A stretch of 64,000 nucleotides of DNA from Xanthomonas sp. DAR 34887 (lineage in GTDB: Bacteria > Pseudomonadota > Gammaproteobacteria > Xanthomonadales > Xanthomonadaceae), in contig NZ_CP162490.1 in assembly GCF_041245805.1 (NCBI RefSeq), positions 4,193,001 through 4,257,000 on the forward strand, in the 5' to 3' direction. Positions 57,979 through 64,000 of the stretch are shown here, piece after piece; within the stretch, counting starts at the first letter, position 1, and every line of letters starts with the position of its first letter. The position numbers and the translations under genes are program-made. The notes beneath the pieces were generated by a model. That model ran no database searches and was not told the DNA's origin. It was given only the letters and a program-made list of their open reading frames with translations.

Positions 57979-59016
57979 CCTGATTAGCGTCGAATCTCAG
58001 CTGCTGATGCGTGACAGGTGCACCCTTGCTGCCGGTTCTCTTGGAGAGGCAGTCATGGCGATGAATCGTGTGCAGTTCCAGCGGGGGATGTCCTTACCGC
58101 AGTTCCTGCAGCATTACGGCACTGAGGAGCAGTGCGTGTCCGCGCTGCTGCGCAACCGCTGGCCTGACGGTTTCGTCTGTCCGCGCTGTGGCCAGCGGGC
58201 GGCCAGTCAGTTCCAGCGCGGGCACCAGCGGCTGTGGCAATGCCGGCAGTGCCGCGCCCAGACCAGCCTGACGGCGGGCACCGTGCTGGCCGACACCAAA
58301 TTGCCGCTGCGTCTGTGGTGGATGGCGATGTATCTGCTGAGCCAGGCCAAGAACGGGATTTCGGCCCTGGAGCTGATGCGCCACCTGGACGTGTGCTACC
58401 GCACGGCTTGGCGCATCAAGCACAAGCTGATGGCGGCTATGGCTGAGCGGGAAGGCCAACGTCAGTTGGCCGGCTGGGTGCAGATCGACGATGCCTATCT
58501 GGGTGGGGAGCGCGCGCGCGGCAGCGGTGCCGAACAGTGGACCAACAAGATCCCGTTCATTGCCGCCGTGGAGACGCGACAAGGTCGGCCGGGATGCGTC
58601 CGGTTTGACTGGGTCGGCAGCTTCTGCCGCGATGCTGTCCATCGCTGGGCCCAGCAAGCCCTGGCGCCGGGAACCCACGTTCTCAGCGATGGGCTGACCG
58701 CCTTCACCGCCGTCACCTGGGCCGGTATGAGCCATGAGCCGATCGTGACCGGCACCGGGCGCAAATCGGTACAACAGCCCGCTCTGAAATGGGTCAACAC
58801 GATCCTGGGGAATCTCAAGACCGCCCTTGGCGGCACCCACCATGCCATCGCCTTCGGCAAATACGGTCTGCGCTACCTGCGCGCGCACCAATATCAGGTC
58901 AACCGGCGCTTCAACTTGGCCGCGATCCTTGACCAACTCGGCTTGGCTTCCATGGCCACTCATGCCATCCCGGAGCGCGCTCTGCGCGCTCCGGCTGAGA
59001 TTCGACGCTAATCAGG
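57979..59016 (+). mobile_element. IS1595-family insertion sequence
   Basis: About 1.04 kb with perfect inverted terminal repeats: CCTGATTAGCGTCGAATC at the left end is repeated inverted at the right end (58994-59016). It is flanked by direct copies of TTTAGTAAA (8-9 bases), as expected for the family. Removing it restores GCCCCCTTT-AGT-AAAGGGGGC, a perfect hairpin, so it hit the loop of a terminator-like structure. Confidence 0.9.
58055..59011 (+). CDS. IS1595-family transposase
   Basis: 318 residues. N-terminal zinc ribbon (CPRCGQ then CRQCR), a helix-turn-helix-like region (ISALELMRHLDVCYRTAWRIKHKL), then a DDE-type domain: first Asp in VQIDDAYLGGERA, second in HVLSDGLTAF, with ALKWVNTILGNLKTALGGTHH and YLRAHQYQVNRRF following. 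GGAGAGG at 58043-58049 precedes the ATG. Complete and in frame. Confidence 0.93.
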   Translation: MAMNRVQFQRGMSLPQFLQHYGTEEQCVSALLRNRWPDGFVCPRCGQRAASQFQRGHQRLWQCRQCRAQTSLTAGTVLADTKLPLRLWWMAMYLLSQAKNGISALELMRHLDVCYRTAWRIKHKLMAAMAEREGQRQLAGWVQIDDAYLGGERARGSGAEQWTNKIPFIAAVETRQGRPGCVRFDWVGSFCRDAVHRWAQQALAPGTHVLSDGLTAFTAVTWAGMSHEPIVTGTGRKSVQQPALKWVNTILGNLKTALGGTHHAIAFGKYGLRYLRAHQYQVNRRFNLAAILDQLGLASMATHAIPERALRAPAEIRR

Positions 59017-59025
59017 TTTAGTAAA
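59017..59025 (+). repeat. Target-site duplication, right
   Basis: TTTAGTAAA, matching 57970-57978. Confidence 0.8.
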
Positions 59026-59072
59026 GGGGGCGCGGCGAAGCCGCGGGGATTTGGGGGGCAAAGAGCCCGGGG

Positions 59073-59108
59073 CCCAAACTTTTGCGCAGCAAAAGTTTGG
59101 GGCTTTTT
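59073..59108 (+). terminator. Rho-independent terminator, plus direction
   Basis: 13-base arms CCCAAACTTTTGC / GCAAAAGTTTGGG with a 3-base loop, followed by GCTTTTTT. Confidence 0.85.
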
Positions 59109-59130
59109 TCGCGCTGCGCGCGAAAAAAGC
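59102..59130 (-). terminator. Terminator of rnpB
   Basis: Arms GCTTTTTTCGCGC / GCGCGAAAAAAGC around a short loop directly after the 3' end of RNase P RNA. It overlaps the opposite terminator. Confidence 0.8.
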
Positions 59131-59500
59131 GGCGGAGCCGGCCGATAAGCCGGGTTCTGTCGTGGACAGTCATTCTTCTAGGCGCACCGTCACCGGTACG
59201 CTCGAGCAACCTACCCGGACCCGACGCGGGCCGCGCCATGAGGTCCCTATTTGGTCTTGCTCCAGGTGGGGTTTGCCGTGCCGGTCCGTTACCGGACTCG
59301 CGGTGCGCTCTTACCGCACCATTTCACCCTTACCGGCCTGCTTGCGCAGACGTAGGCGGTATCTTTCTGTTGCACTAGTCCGTCGGCTCGCGCCGCCCAG
59401 GCGTTACCTGGCACCTTGCCCTATGGAGCCCGGACTTTCCTCGGCACCGCGTTGCACCGAAATGCCCCGCGATGACGCGACTGTCTGGCCGACTCCGCCG
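59131..59500 (-). ncRNA. rnpB: RNase P RNA (bacterial type A)
   Basis: About 370 bases. On the minus strand it begins GGCGGAGTCGGCCAGACAGTC and soon has the universal GAGGAAAGTCCGGGCTCC. It contains AGGGTGAAATGGTGCGGTAAGA-type and GAGCAAGACCAAATAGG-type core elements. It ends AGAACCCGGCTTATCGGCC with the GGCTCCGCC strand that pairs with the 5' end. It cleaves tRNA 5' leaders. Ends are approximate. Confidence 0.95.
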
Positions 59501-59582
59501 CGCGCATTGTCGCACGTGCGGGGCAACATTGTTCCCAACGCCTCGTTCGGGCCGATCGGCAACCACATCCGGGCCCGGCCTC

Positions 59583-60407
59583 TCACCCGCCGTACAACGC
59601 CTTGCGCGGCGCGCCGGTGATCTCCGCGGCCAGCTTGGCGGCGGTGGATGGCGGCAGGTGTGCGCTGAGCGTGGCGTAGACGCGGCGGCCCTCGGCCAGT
59701 TGCGCGTCGGCATCGTCGCCGGCGCCCTGCACGATCAGCACGAACTCGCCCTTGCGCTGGTTGTCGTCGGCTTCCACCTGGGCCTGCAGCTCGGCCAGGC
59801 TGCCGTCGAGCACGGTCTCGAACAGTTTGGTCAGTTCGCGCGCCAGCACCGCCGGGCGCGCGTCGCCGAACGCGGCGCGGCAGTCGGCCAGGGATTCGAC
59901 GATGCGGTGCGCCGATTCGTAGAACACCAGGGTGCGCGGTTCGCCGGCAAGGCGCGCCAGGCGCTCGCGGCGGCCGGAGGCCTTGGCCGGCAGGAAGCCC
60001 TCGAAGCTGAAACGGTCGCTGGGCAGGCCGGCCACGCTGAGTGCGGCGATCGCCGCGCAGGCGCCGGGCACCGGGCTGACCCGCACCCCGGCCTCGCGCG
60101 CGGCACGGACCAGCCGGTAGCCGGGGTCGCTGACCAGCGGGGTGCCGGCATCGCTGACCAGGGCCAGCGACTCGCCGCCGAGCAGGCGCGCGACGACGCG
60201 CAGGGCCACCGCGTCCTCGTTGTGTTCGTGCAGCGCGACCAGCGGCCTGTCGATGCCGAAATGCGCCAGCAGCTGGCCGCTGCGGCGGGTGTCTTCGGCG
60301 CAGATCGCGGCGACCGCGCGCAGCACCTCCTGCGCGCGCGGCGTCAGGTCGGCGAGATTGCCGATCGGCGTGGCGACGACATGCAGGGTTCCGGGCTGGG
60401 CGCTCAT
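59583..60407 (-). CDS. rsmI: 16S rRNA 2'-O-ribose C1402 methyltransferase RsmI
   Basis: 274 residues, tetrapyrrole-methylase fold. VVATPIGNLADLTPRAQEVL, AEDTRRSGQLLAHFG, LALVSDAGTPLVSDPGYRLV, PVPGACAAIAALSVAGLPSD, FYESAHRIVESL. It modifies the same nucleotide as RsmH. Divergent from lpoA. Confidence 0.96.
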   Translation of the reverse strand: MSAQPGTLHVVATPIGNLADLTPRAQEVLRAVAAICAEDTRRSGQLLAHFGIDRPLVALHEHNEDAVALRVVARLLGGESLALVSDAGTPLVSDPGYRLVRAAREAGVRVSPVPGACAAIAALSVAGLPSDRFSFEGFLPAKASGRRERLARLAGEPRTLVFYESAHRIVESLADCRAAFGDARPAVLARELTKLFETVLDGSLAELQAQVEADDNQRKGEFVLIVQGAGDDADAQLAEGRRVYATLSAHLPPSTAAKLAAEITGAPRKALYGG

Positions 60408-60488
60408 CTACGGCTTTCCATGGGCAAGGGTAGAATCGTAGCGGTTTTCCCCGGCGCGCCCCGGCGTGCCCTGCCGAATGGACCAGAA

Positions 60489-62216
60489 ATGAACAAGCGA
60501 TTCGCAAGGATTTCCGCCCTGTCGCTGCTGGCGCTGCTGTTCGCCGGCTGCGCCACCACCAGCGTGACGCAGAGCGCGCCGTCGCCGGCCCAGTCCGCGG
60601 CGCTTGCCCTGCTCGACCAGGGCAAGCCGCGGGAAGCGGCGCAGCAGCTCGAGGCGCAGGCCGCCACGGCCACCGGCAGCGAGCGCAACCAATTGCTGGC
60701 CGATGCGGCCTTCGCCTGGTACGAGGGCGGCGACGTCGCGCGCGCACGCAGCCTGGCCGCGCAGGTGCAGCCGCGCCAGCTGTCGGGCCTGAGCAAGGTC
60801 CGGCTGGCCCTGGTCAACGCCGAGCTGGCGCTGGTCGACCGCCAGCCGGCACAGGCGCTGCAGGCGCTGGGCAACGATCCGCAGGCGGTGCCGCAGAACC
60901 TGCGCGCGCGCTGGCACCTGGCCCGCGCGCAGGCGCTGGAAGGCACCGGCGACGCCACCGCGGCGCTGGACGAGCGCGCCCGCGCCGACATCGGCTTGAC
61001 CGGTCAGGCGCGCAGCGACAACCAGCGCGCCATCGTGCGCCAGCTGGCGGCCTTGAACGATGCCACGCTGCAGGCGCGCGCCGCCGCGCTGCCGGCCGGC
61101 GATCCGCTGTACAACTTCGCCGGGCGCGCGCTGATCAGCCGCGGCCTGCCGCTGCCGCGCCCGTTCGACCGCGGCGAGCAGTGGGGCTTCGACACCAGCA
61201 AGCGGCCGCCGGCCGAGCGCGACGGCTATCGCCCGCCGGCCAAGCTGGCGGTGCTGCTGCCGCTGAGCGGCTCCCTGGCGACTGCGGCCGCGCCGGTACG
61301 CGACGGCCTGCTCGCCGGCTACTACGGCGAGACCCGGCGCCGCCCGCAGATCAACTTCATCGATACCACCGGCACCGCGGCGGGCGCGCTGGCCGCCTAC
61401 CAGAAGGCGATCGATAGCGGCGCCGACTTCGTGGTCGGCCCGCTCGGCCGCGACGAGGTCAGCGCGCTGTTCGCGCGCGACGCGCTGCCGGTGCCGCTGC
61501 TGGCCCTGAACCGCGGCACCAGCGCGCCGCCGGCCGGCAGTGCCGGGTTCTCGCTGGCGCCGGAAGACGACGGCATCGCCGCCGCCGAGTACCTGCTGGC
61601 GCACGAACGCCGCAACGCGCTGGTGATCGGCAGCAACGACGACAACGGCCGCCGCGCGGTGGCCGCGTTCCGCGAGCGCTTCAGCGAGCGCGGCGGCAAG
61701 GTCGCGGCCAGCGTCAGCGTGGCCGAGGTGCCGGGCGATGTCGGTGCGCAGTTGCGCAATGCCAGCGCCGCCGACGCGGTGTTCCTGGCGGTCAAGGGCA
61801 GCACTGCGCGCGCGCTGGCGCCGCAGCTGGCGCTGGCCGGTTTCGCCGGCAAGAGCCGGGTGGCGACCTCGCAGCTGGTGCTGGGCACCGGCAAGGCGGA
61901 GGACGACCTGGTCCTGGACGGCATCGCCTACCCGAGCGAACTGTGGACCGCGCGCGGCGTCGGCGGCCTGCCGGCGGCGAGCAGCGCGGCCGAGACCCTG
62001 CCCACCGCGCGCGGCCCGGCGGCGCGTCTGTTCGCGTTCGGCTACGACGCCTGGCAGATCAGCGCCTATCTGGAAAAGCTGGCCACCGGCGCCGAGGCCA
62101 ACCTGCGCGGCGCCACCGGCGTGCTGCACCTGGACGGCTTCGGCAACATCCTGCGCACCCCGGCCTGGTCCACCTTCAGCGGCGGGCGCGCGACGCCGCT
62201 GCCCGATGGGCGTTGA
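60489..62216 (+). CDS. lpoA: LpoA-like penicillin-binding protein activator
   Basis: 575 residues. Lipoprotein signal (LLALLFAGC, Cys21), an N-terminal TPR-like helical domain (~25-240), and a C-terminal periplasmic-binding-protein-like domain (LAVLLPLSGSLATAAAPVRDG, DFVVGPLGRDEVSALF, LALNRGTS, ALVIGSNDDNGRRAVAAF). Such outer-membrane lipoproteins activate PBP1A from outside. Position between rsmI and yraN is the usual one. Confidence 0.92.
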   Translation: MNKRFARISALSLLALLFAGCATTSVTQSAPSPAQSAALALLDQGKPREAAQQLEAQAATATGSERNQLLADAAFAWYEGGDVARARSLAAQVQPRQLSGLSKVRLALVNAELALVDRQPAQALQALGNDPQAVPQNLRARWHLARAQALEGTGDATAALDERARADIGLTGQARSDNQRAIVRQLAALNDATLQARAAALPAGDPLYNFAGRALISRGLPLPRPFDRGEQWGFDTSKRPPAERDGYRPPAKLAVLLPLSGSLATAAAPVRDGLLAGYYGETRRRPQINFIDTTGTAAGALAAYQKAIDSGADFVVGPLGRDEVSALFARDALPVPLLALNRGTSAPPAGSAGFSLAPEDDGIAAAEYLLAHERRNALVIGSNDDNGRRAVAAFRERFSERGGKVAASVSVAEVPGDVGAQLRNASAADAVFLAVKGSTARALAPQLALAGFAGKSRVATSQLVLGTGKAEDDLVLDGIAYPSELWTARGVGGLPAASSAAETLPTARGPAARLFAFGYDAWQISAYLEKLATGAEANLRGATGVLHLDGFGNILRTPAWSTFSGGRATPLPDGR

Positions 62217-62574
62217 CCGCCGGCGACGCGGCAACGACGTGGAAGCGGCGGCGCGCGCCGAACTGGAGCGCGCCGGGCTGCAACTGATCGCCGCGAATGT
62301 GCGCTATCGCGGCGGCGAACTGGATCTGGTGATGCAGCAGGCGCACTGCCTGGTGTTCGTCGAGGTGCGCTACCGGCGCAACGACGCGTTCGGCGGCGGC
62401 GCCGCCTCGGTCGACCTGCACAAGCGCCGCCGGCTGGTATTGGCGGCGCAATTGTTCCTGGCCGCGCATCCGCACTACGCGAACTGGCCGTGCCGCTTCG
62501 ACGTGGTCGAGGCCGAAGGCGAACCGCCGCGGCTGACCTGGCTGCGCGATGCGTTTCGCGCCGACGATTGCTGA
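62206..62574 (+). CDS. yraN: UPF0102 protein YraN
   Basis: 122 residues. Endonuclease-like fold with RRRRGNDVEAAARAELERAG, NVRYRGGELDLVM and VFVEVRYRRNDAFGGG; these acidic/Lys-Arg motifs resemble restriction-type nucleases. Biological role uncertain. Overlaps the lpoA end by 11 bases. Confidence 0.9.
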   Translation: MGVDRRRRGNDVEAAARAELERAGLQLIAANVRYRGGELDLVMQQAHCLVFVEVRYRRNDAFGGGAASVDLHKRRRLVLAAQLFLAAHPHYANWPCRFDVVEAEGEPPRLTWLRDAFRADDC

Positions 62575-62575
62575 C

Positions 62576-63121
62576 GTGCCCAGCATCTTCACCCACGCCG
62601 CGATCCCGCTGGCGCTGTGGGCCGCCGCCGACCGCGGACGCATTTCCACGCGCCTGCTCGGCGCCGGCATCGTCGCGGCGATGCTGCCCGATCTGGACGT
62701 GGTCGGGTTCGCCCTGCACATCCCCTATGCCGATGCGTTCGGCCATCGCGGCGCCAGCCATTCGCTGCTGTTCGCCGCGCTGCTGGGCGTGCTCGGTGCG
62801 CTGCTGCACCGGCCGTTGCGTGCCTGCGCGCTGCAGGCGGCGACCTGGATGTTCGTCTGCACGGTCTCGCACCCGCTGCTCGATGCGCTGACCTCCGGCG
62901 GCCTCGGCGTCGCCCTGGCCTGGCCGTGGAGCGAACAGCGCTGGTTCGCGCCGTGGCGGCCGATCCGTGTTTCGCCGTTCGCCAACGGCTTCTTCGGCGC
63001 GCGCGGCGTGGCCACGCTGTGGTCCGAATTGCGCTGGGTGTGGCTGCCGCTGGCGGTGGCGGTCGGCACCTGGAAACTGCTGCAACCGCCCTCCTCTTCC
63101 GCTTCGCGATCCCCGCCATGA
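62576..63121 (+). CDS. YdjM-like membrane-bound metal-dependent hydrolase
   Basis: 181 residues from GTG 62576 (one base after the yraN stop). About four transmembrane segments. Conserved-looking metal ligands: PSIFTHAAIPLAL, MLPDLDVVGF, GHRGASHSLLFAAL, VSHPLLDALTSGG. It matches the inner-membrane DUF457/YdjM family, sometimes LexA-regulated; no LexA box was seen here. Confidence 0.88.
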   Translation: MPSIFTHAAIPLALWAAADRGRISTRLLGAGIVAAMLPDLDVVGFALHIPYADAFGHRGASHSLLFAALLGVLGALLHRPLRACALQAATWMFVCTVSHPLLDALTSGGLGVALAWPWSEQRWFAPWRPIRVSPFANGFFGARGVATLWSELRWVWLPLAVAVGTWKLLQPPSSSASRSPP

Positions 63122-64000
63122 CCACGCCGCTGCCTGCCGCCCTGACCGACACCCTCGCCGCGCTGCTCGGCGCCGATGGCTGGCGCACCGACGACGCCAG
63201 CCGCCGCAGCTATGGCGAAGACGATTCGCGGCGTTGGGCGCTGGCCGACGCGGTGGCGCTGCCGCAGACCCGCGAACAGGTGCAGGCGATCGTGCGCGCC
63301 TGCCGCGCACACCGCGTGCCGATCGTCGCGCGCGGCGCCGGCACCGGCACCGCCGGCGCCGCGGTGCCGTTCGACGGCGGCGTGGTGCTGTCGTTCGCGC
63401 GCATGAACCGCATCGTGCAGCTGCGCCCGCAGGACCGCTGCGCGGTGGTGGAACCGGGCGTGCTCAACGGCGAGCTGCAACAGGCGCTGGCGCCGCACGG
63501 CCTGTTCTGGCCGCCGGACCCGTCCAGCGCCGAGATCTGCAGCGTCGGCGGCAACCTGTCGACCAATGCCGGCGGTCCGCGCGCGGTGAAGTACGGCGCC
63601 ACCCGCGACAACGTGCTCGGCGTGGTCGCGGTGACCGGCGCCGGCGACCTGATCCGCTGCGGCGGCGCCTACACCAAGGACGCCACCGGCTACGACCTGA
63701 CGCACTTGCTGGTCGGCAGCGAAGGCACTCTGGCGCTGATCGTGGAAGCCACGCTGAAACTGTCGCCGCGGCCGCAGGCGCAGGCCGGACTGCGCGCGTT
63801 CTACCGCGATGCCGGCGCCGCCGCGGCGGCGGTGTCGCGGCTGATGGCGCAGCCGACCACGCCGGCGATGCTGGAATTCATGGACCGCAGCGCGATCGCG
63901 CTGCTGCGCCGCAATGGCAGCGACGTGCCCGAGGCCGGCGCGATGCTGCTGATCGAGGCCGACGGCGACCACGACACCCTGCCCTACGCGCTGCAGGCGC
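63118..64000 (+). CDS. FAD-linked oxidase (PCMH fold), 3' end outside the window
   Basis: The first 294 residues of a D-2-hydroxyacid dehydrogenase/glycolate-oxidase GlcD-like flavoprotein. The FAD-binding domain shows PIVARGAGTGTAGAAVPFDGG, PGVLNGELQQAL, WPPDPSSAEICSVGGNLSTNAGGPRAVKYGAT and DATGYDLTHLLVGSEGTLALI. The substrate could be D-lactate, glycolate or D-2-hydroxyglutarate. Start overlaps the previous stop (ATGA). Confidence 0.9.
   Translation, partial: MTTPLPAALTDTLAALLGADGWRTDDASRRSYGEDDSRRWALADAVALPQTREQVQAIVRACRAHRVPIVARGAGTGTAGAAVPFDGGVVLSFARMNRIVQLRPQDRCAVVEPGVLNGELQQALAPHGLFWPPDPSSAEICSVGGNLSTNAGGPRAVKYGATRDNVLGVVAVTGAGDLIRCGGAYTKDATGYDLTHLLVGSEGTLALIVEATLKLSPRPQAQAGLRAFYRDAGAAAAAVSRLMAQPTTPAMLEFMDRSAIALLRRNGSDVPEAGAMLLIEADGDHDTLPYALQA

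Overview
The window reads as a chromosomal segment of a Xanthomonas species (Gammaproteobacteria, Lysobacterales). The evidence is very high GC, a large sugar-type TonB-dependent receptor, SMAG/REP-type GTAG hairpins, intergenic GGGATT heptamer repeats, and a division and cell-wall (dcw) cluster of Xanthomonas layout that lacks murD. No tRNA, rRNA or CRISPR array was seen.

Layout. (1) 1-1430: an IS110-family element inserted inside one half of a paired REP. Its non-coding end can be read as a bridge RNA, with target and donor guides matching the REP target and the element ends. (2) 1685-5301: a three-gene operon (TetR regulator, DUF4105 membrane protein, alpha/beta-hydrolase) with a near-perfect palindrome just before tetR. 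(3) 5387-12281: ppc, an unknown gene, ahcY behind an SAH riboswitch, a Cys-rich lipoprotein and a glycosyltransferase-51-like fragment. (4) 12407-25729: a galactosaminide utilisation locus with TonB receptor, AgaR-type DeoR regulator, amidohydrolase, Tat-exported GH36-like enzyme, EamA permease, KbaZ/GatZ homologue, AgaS, sugar kinase and GH27 enzyme. (5) 25817-33932: DUF3228, an M14 carboxypeptidase, a secreted alpha-amylase, metF, a DUF4124-like protein, a Nudix-ThiE fusion and a VOC protein, separated by REP-rich gaps. (6) 34515-56547, nearly all on the minus strand: mraZ-rsmH-ftsL-ftsI-murE-murF-mraY-ftsW-murG-murC-ddl-ftsQ-ftsA-ftsZ, then lpxC, an M23 peptidase and secA, with dciA on the plus strand. 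(7) 56875-64000: a TANGO2/NRDE protein, an IS1595-family element inserted in a hairpin, rnpB, rsmI, lpoA, yraN, a YdjM-like membrane protein and a truncated FAD-linked oxidase.

How the genes work together. In the galactosaminide locus the receptor and two exported glycosidases would capture and trim alpha-linked galactose or GalNAc. The permease, kinase and AgaS isomerase/deaminase would deliver tagatose-6-phosphate. The KbaZ homologue appears without the catalytic KbaY/GatY aldolase, which fits a 4-epimerase route to fructose-6-phosphate. Repeated TTTCGTTT-type sites lie before the two divergent gene sets. In the dcw cluster almost every junction is an ATGA, GTGA or TGATG overlap, so translation is tightly coupled.

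Most notable: the parseable IS110 bridge RNA; the heptamer repeats that are translated as C-terminal tails of RsmH, MurG and FtsQ and as an insert inside MurF; the hairpins holding the Shine-Dalgarno sequences of ftsL, murC and ftsQ; the covarying stems of the REP family; and the KbaZ-without-KbaY catabolic locus.
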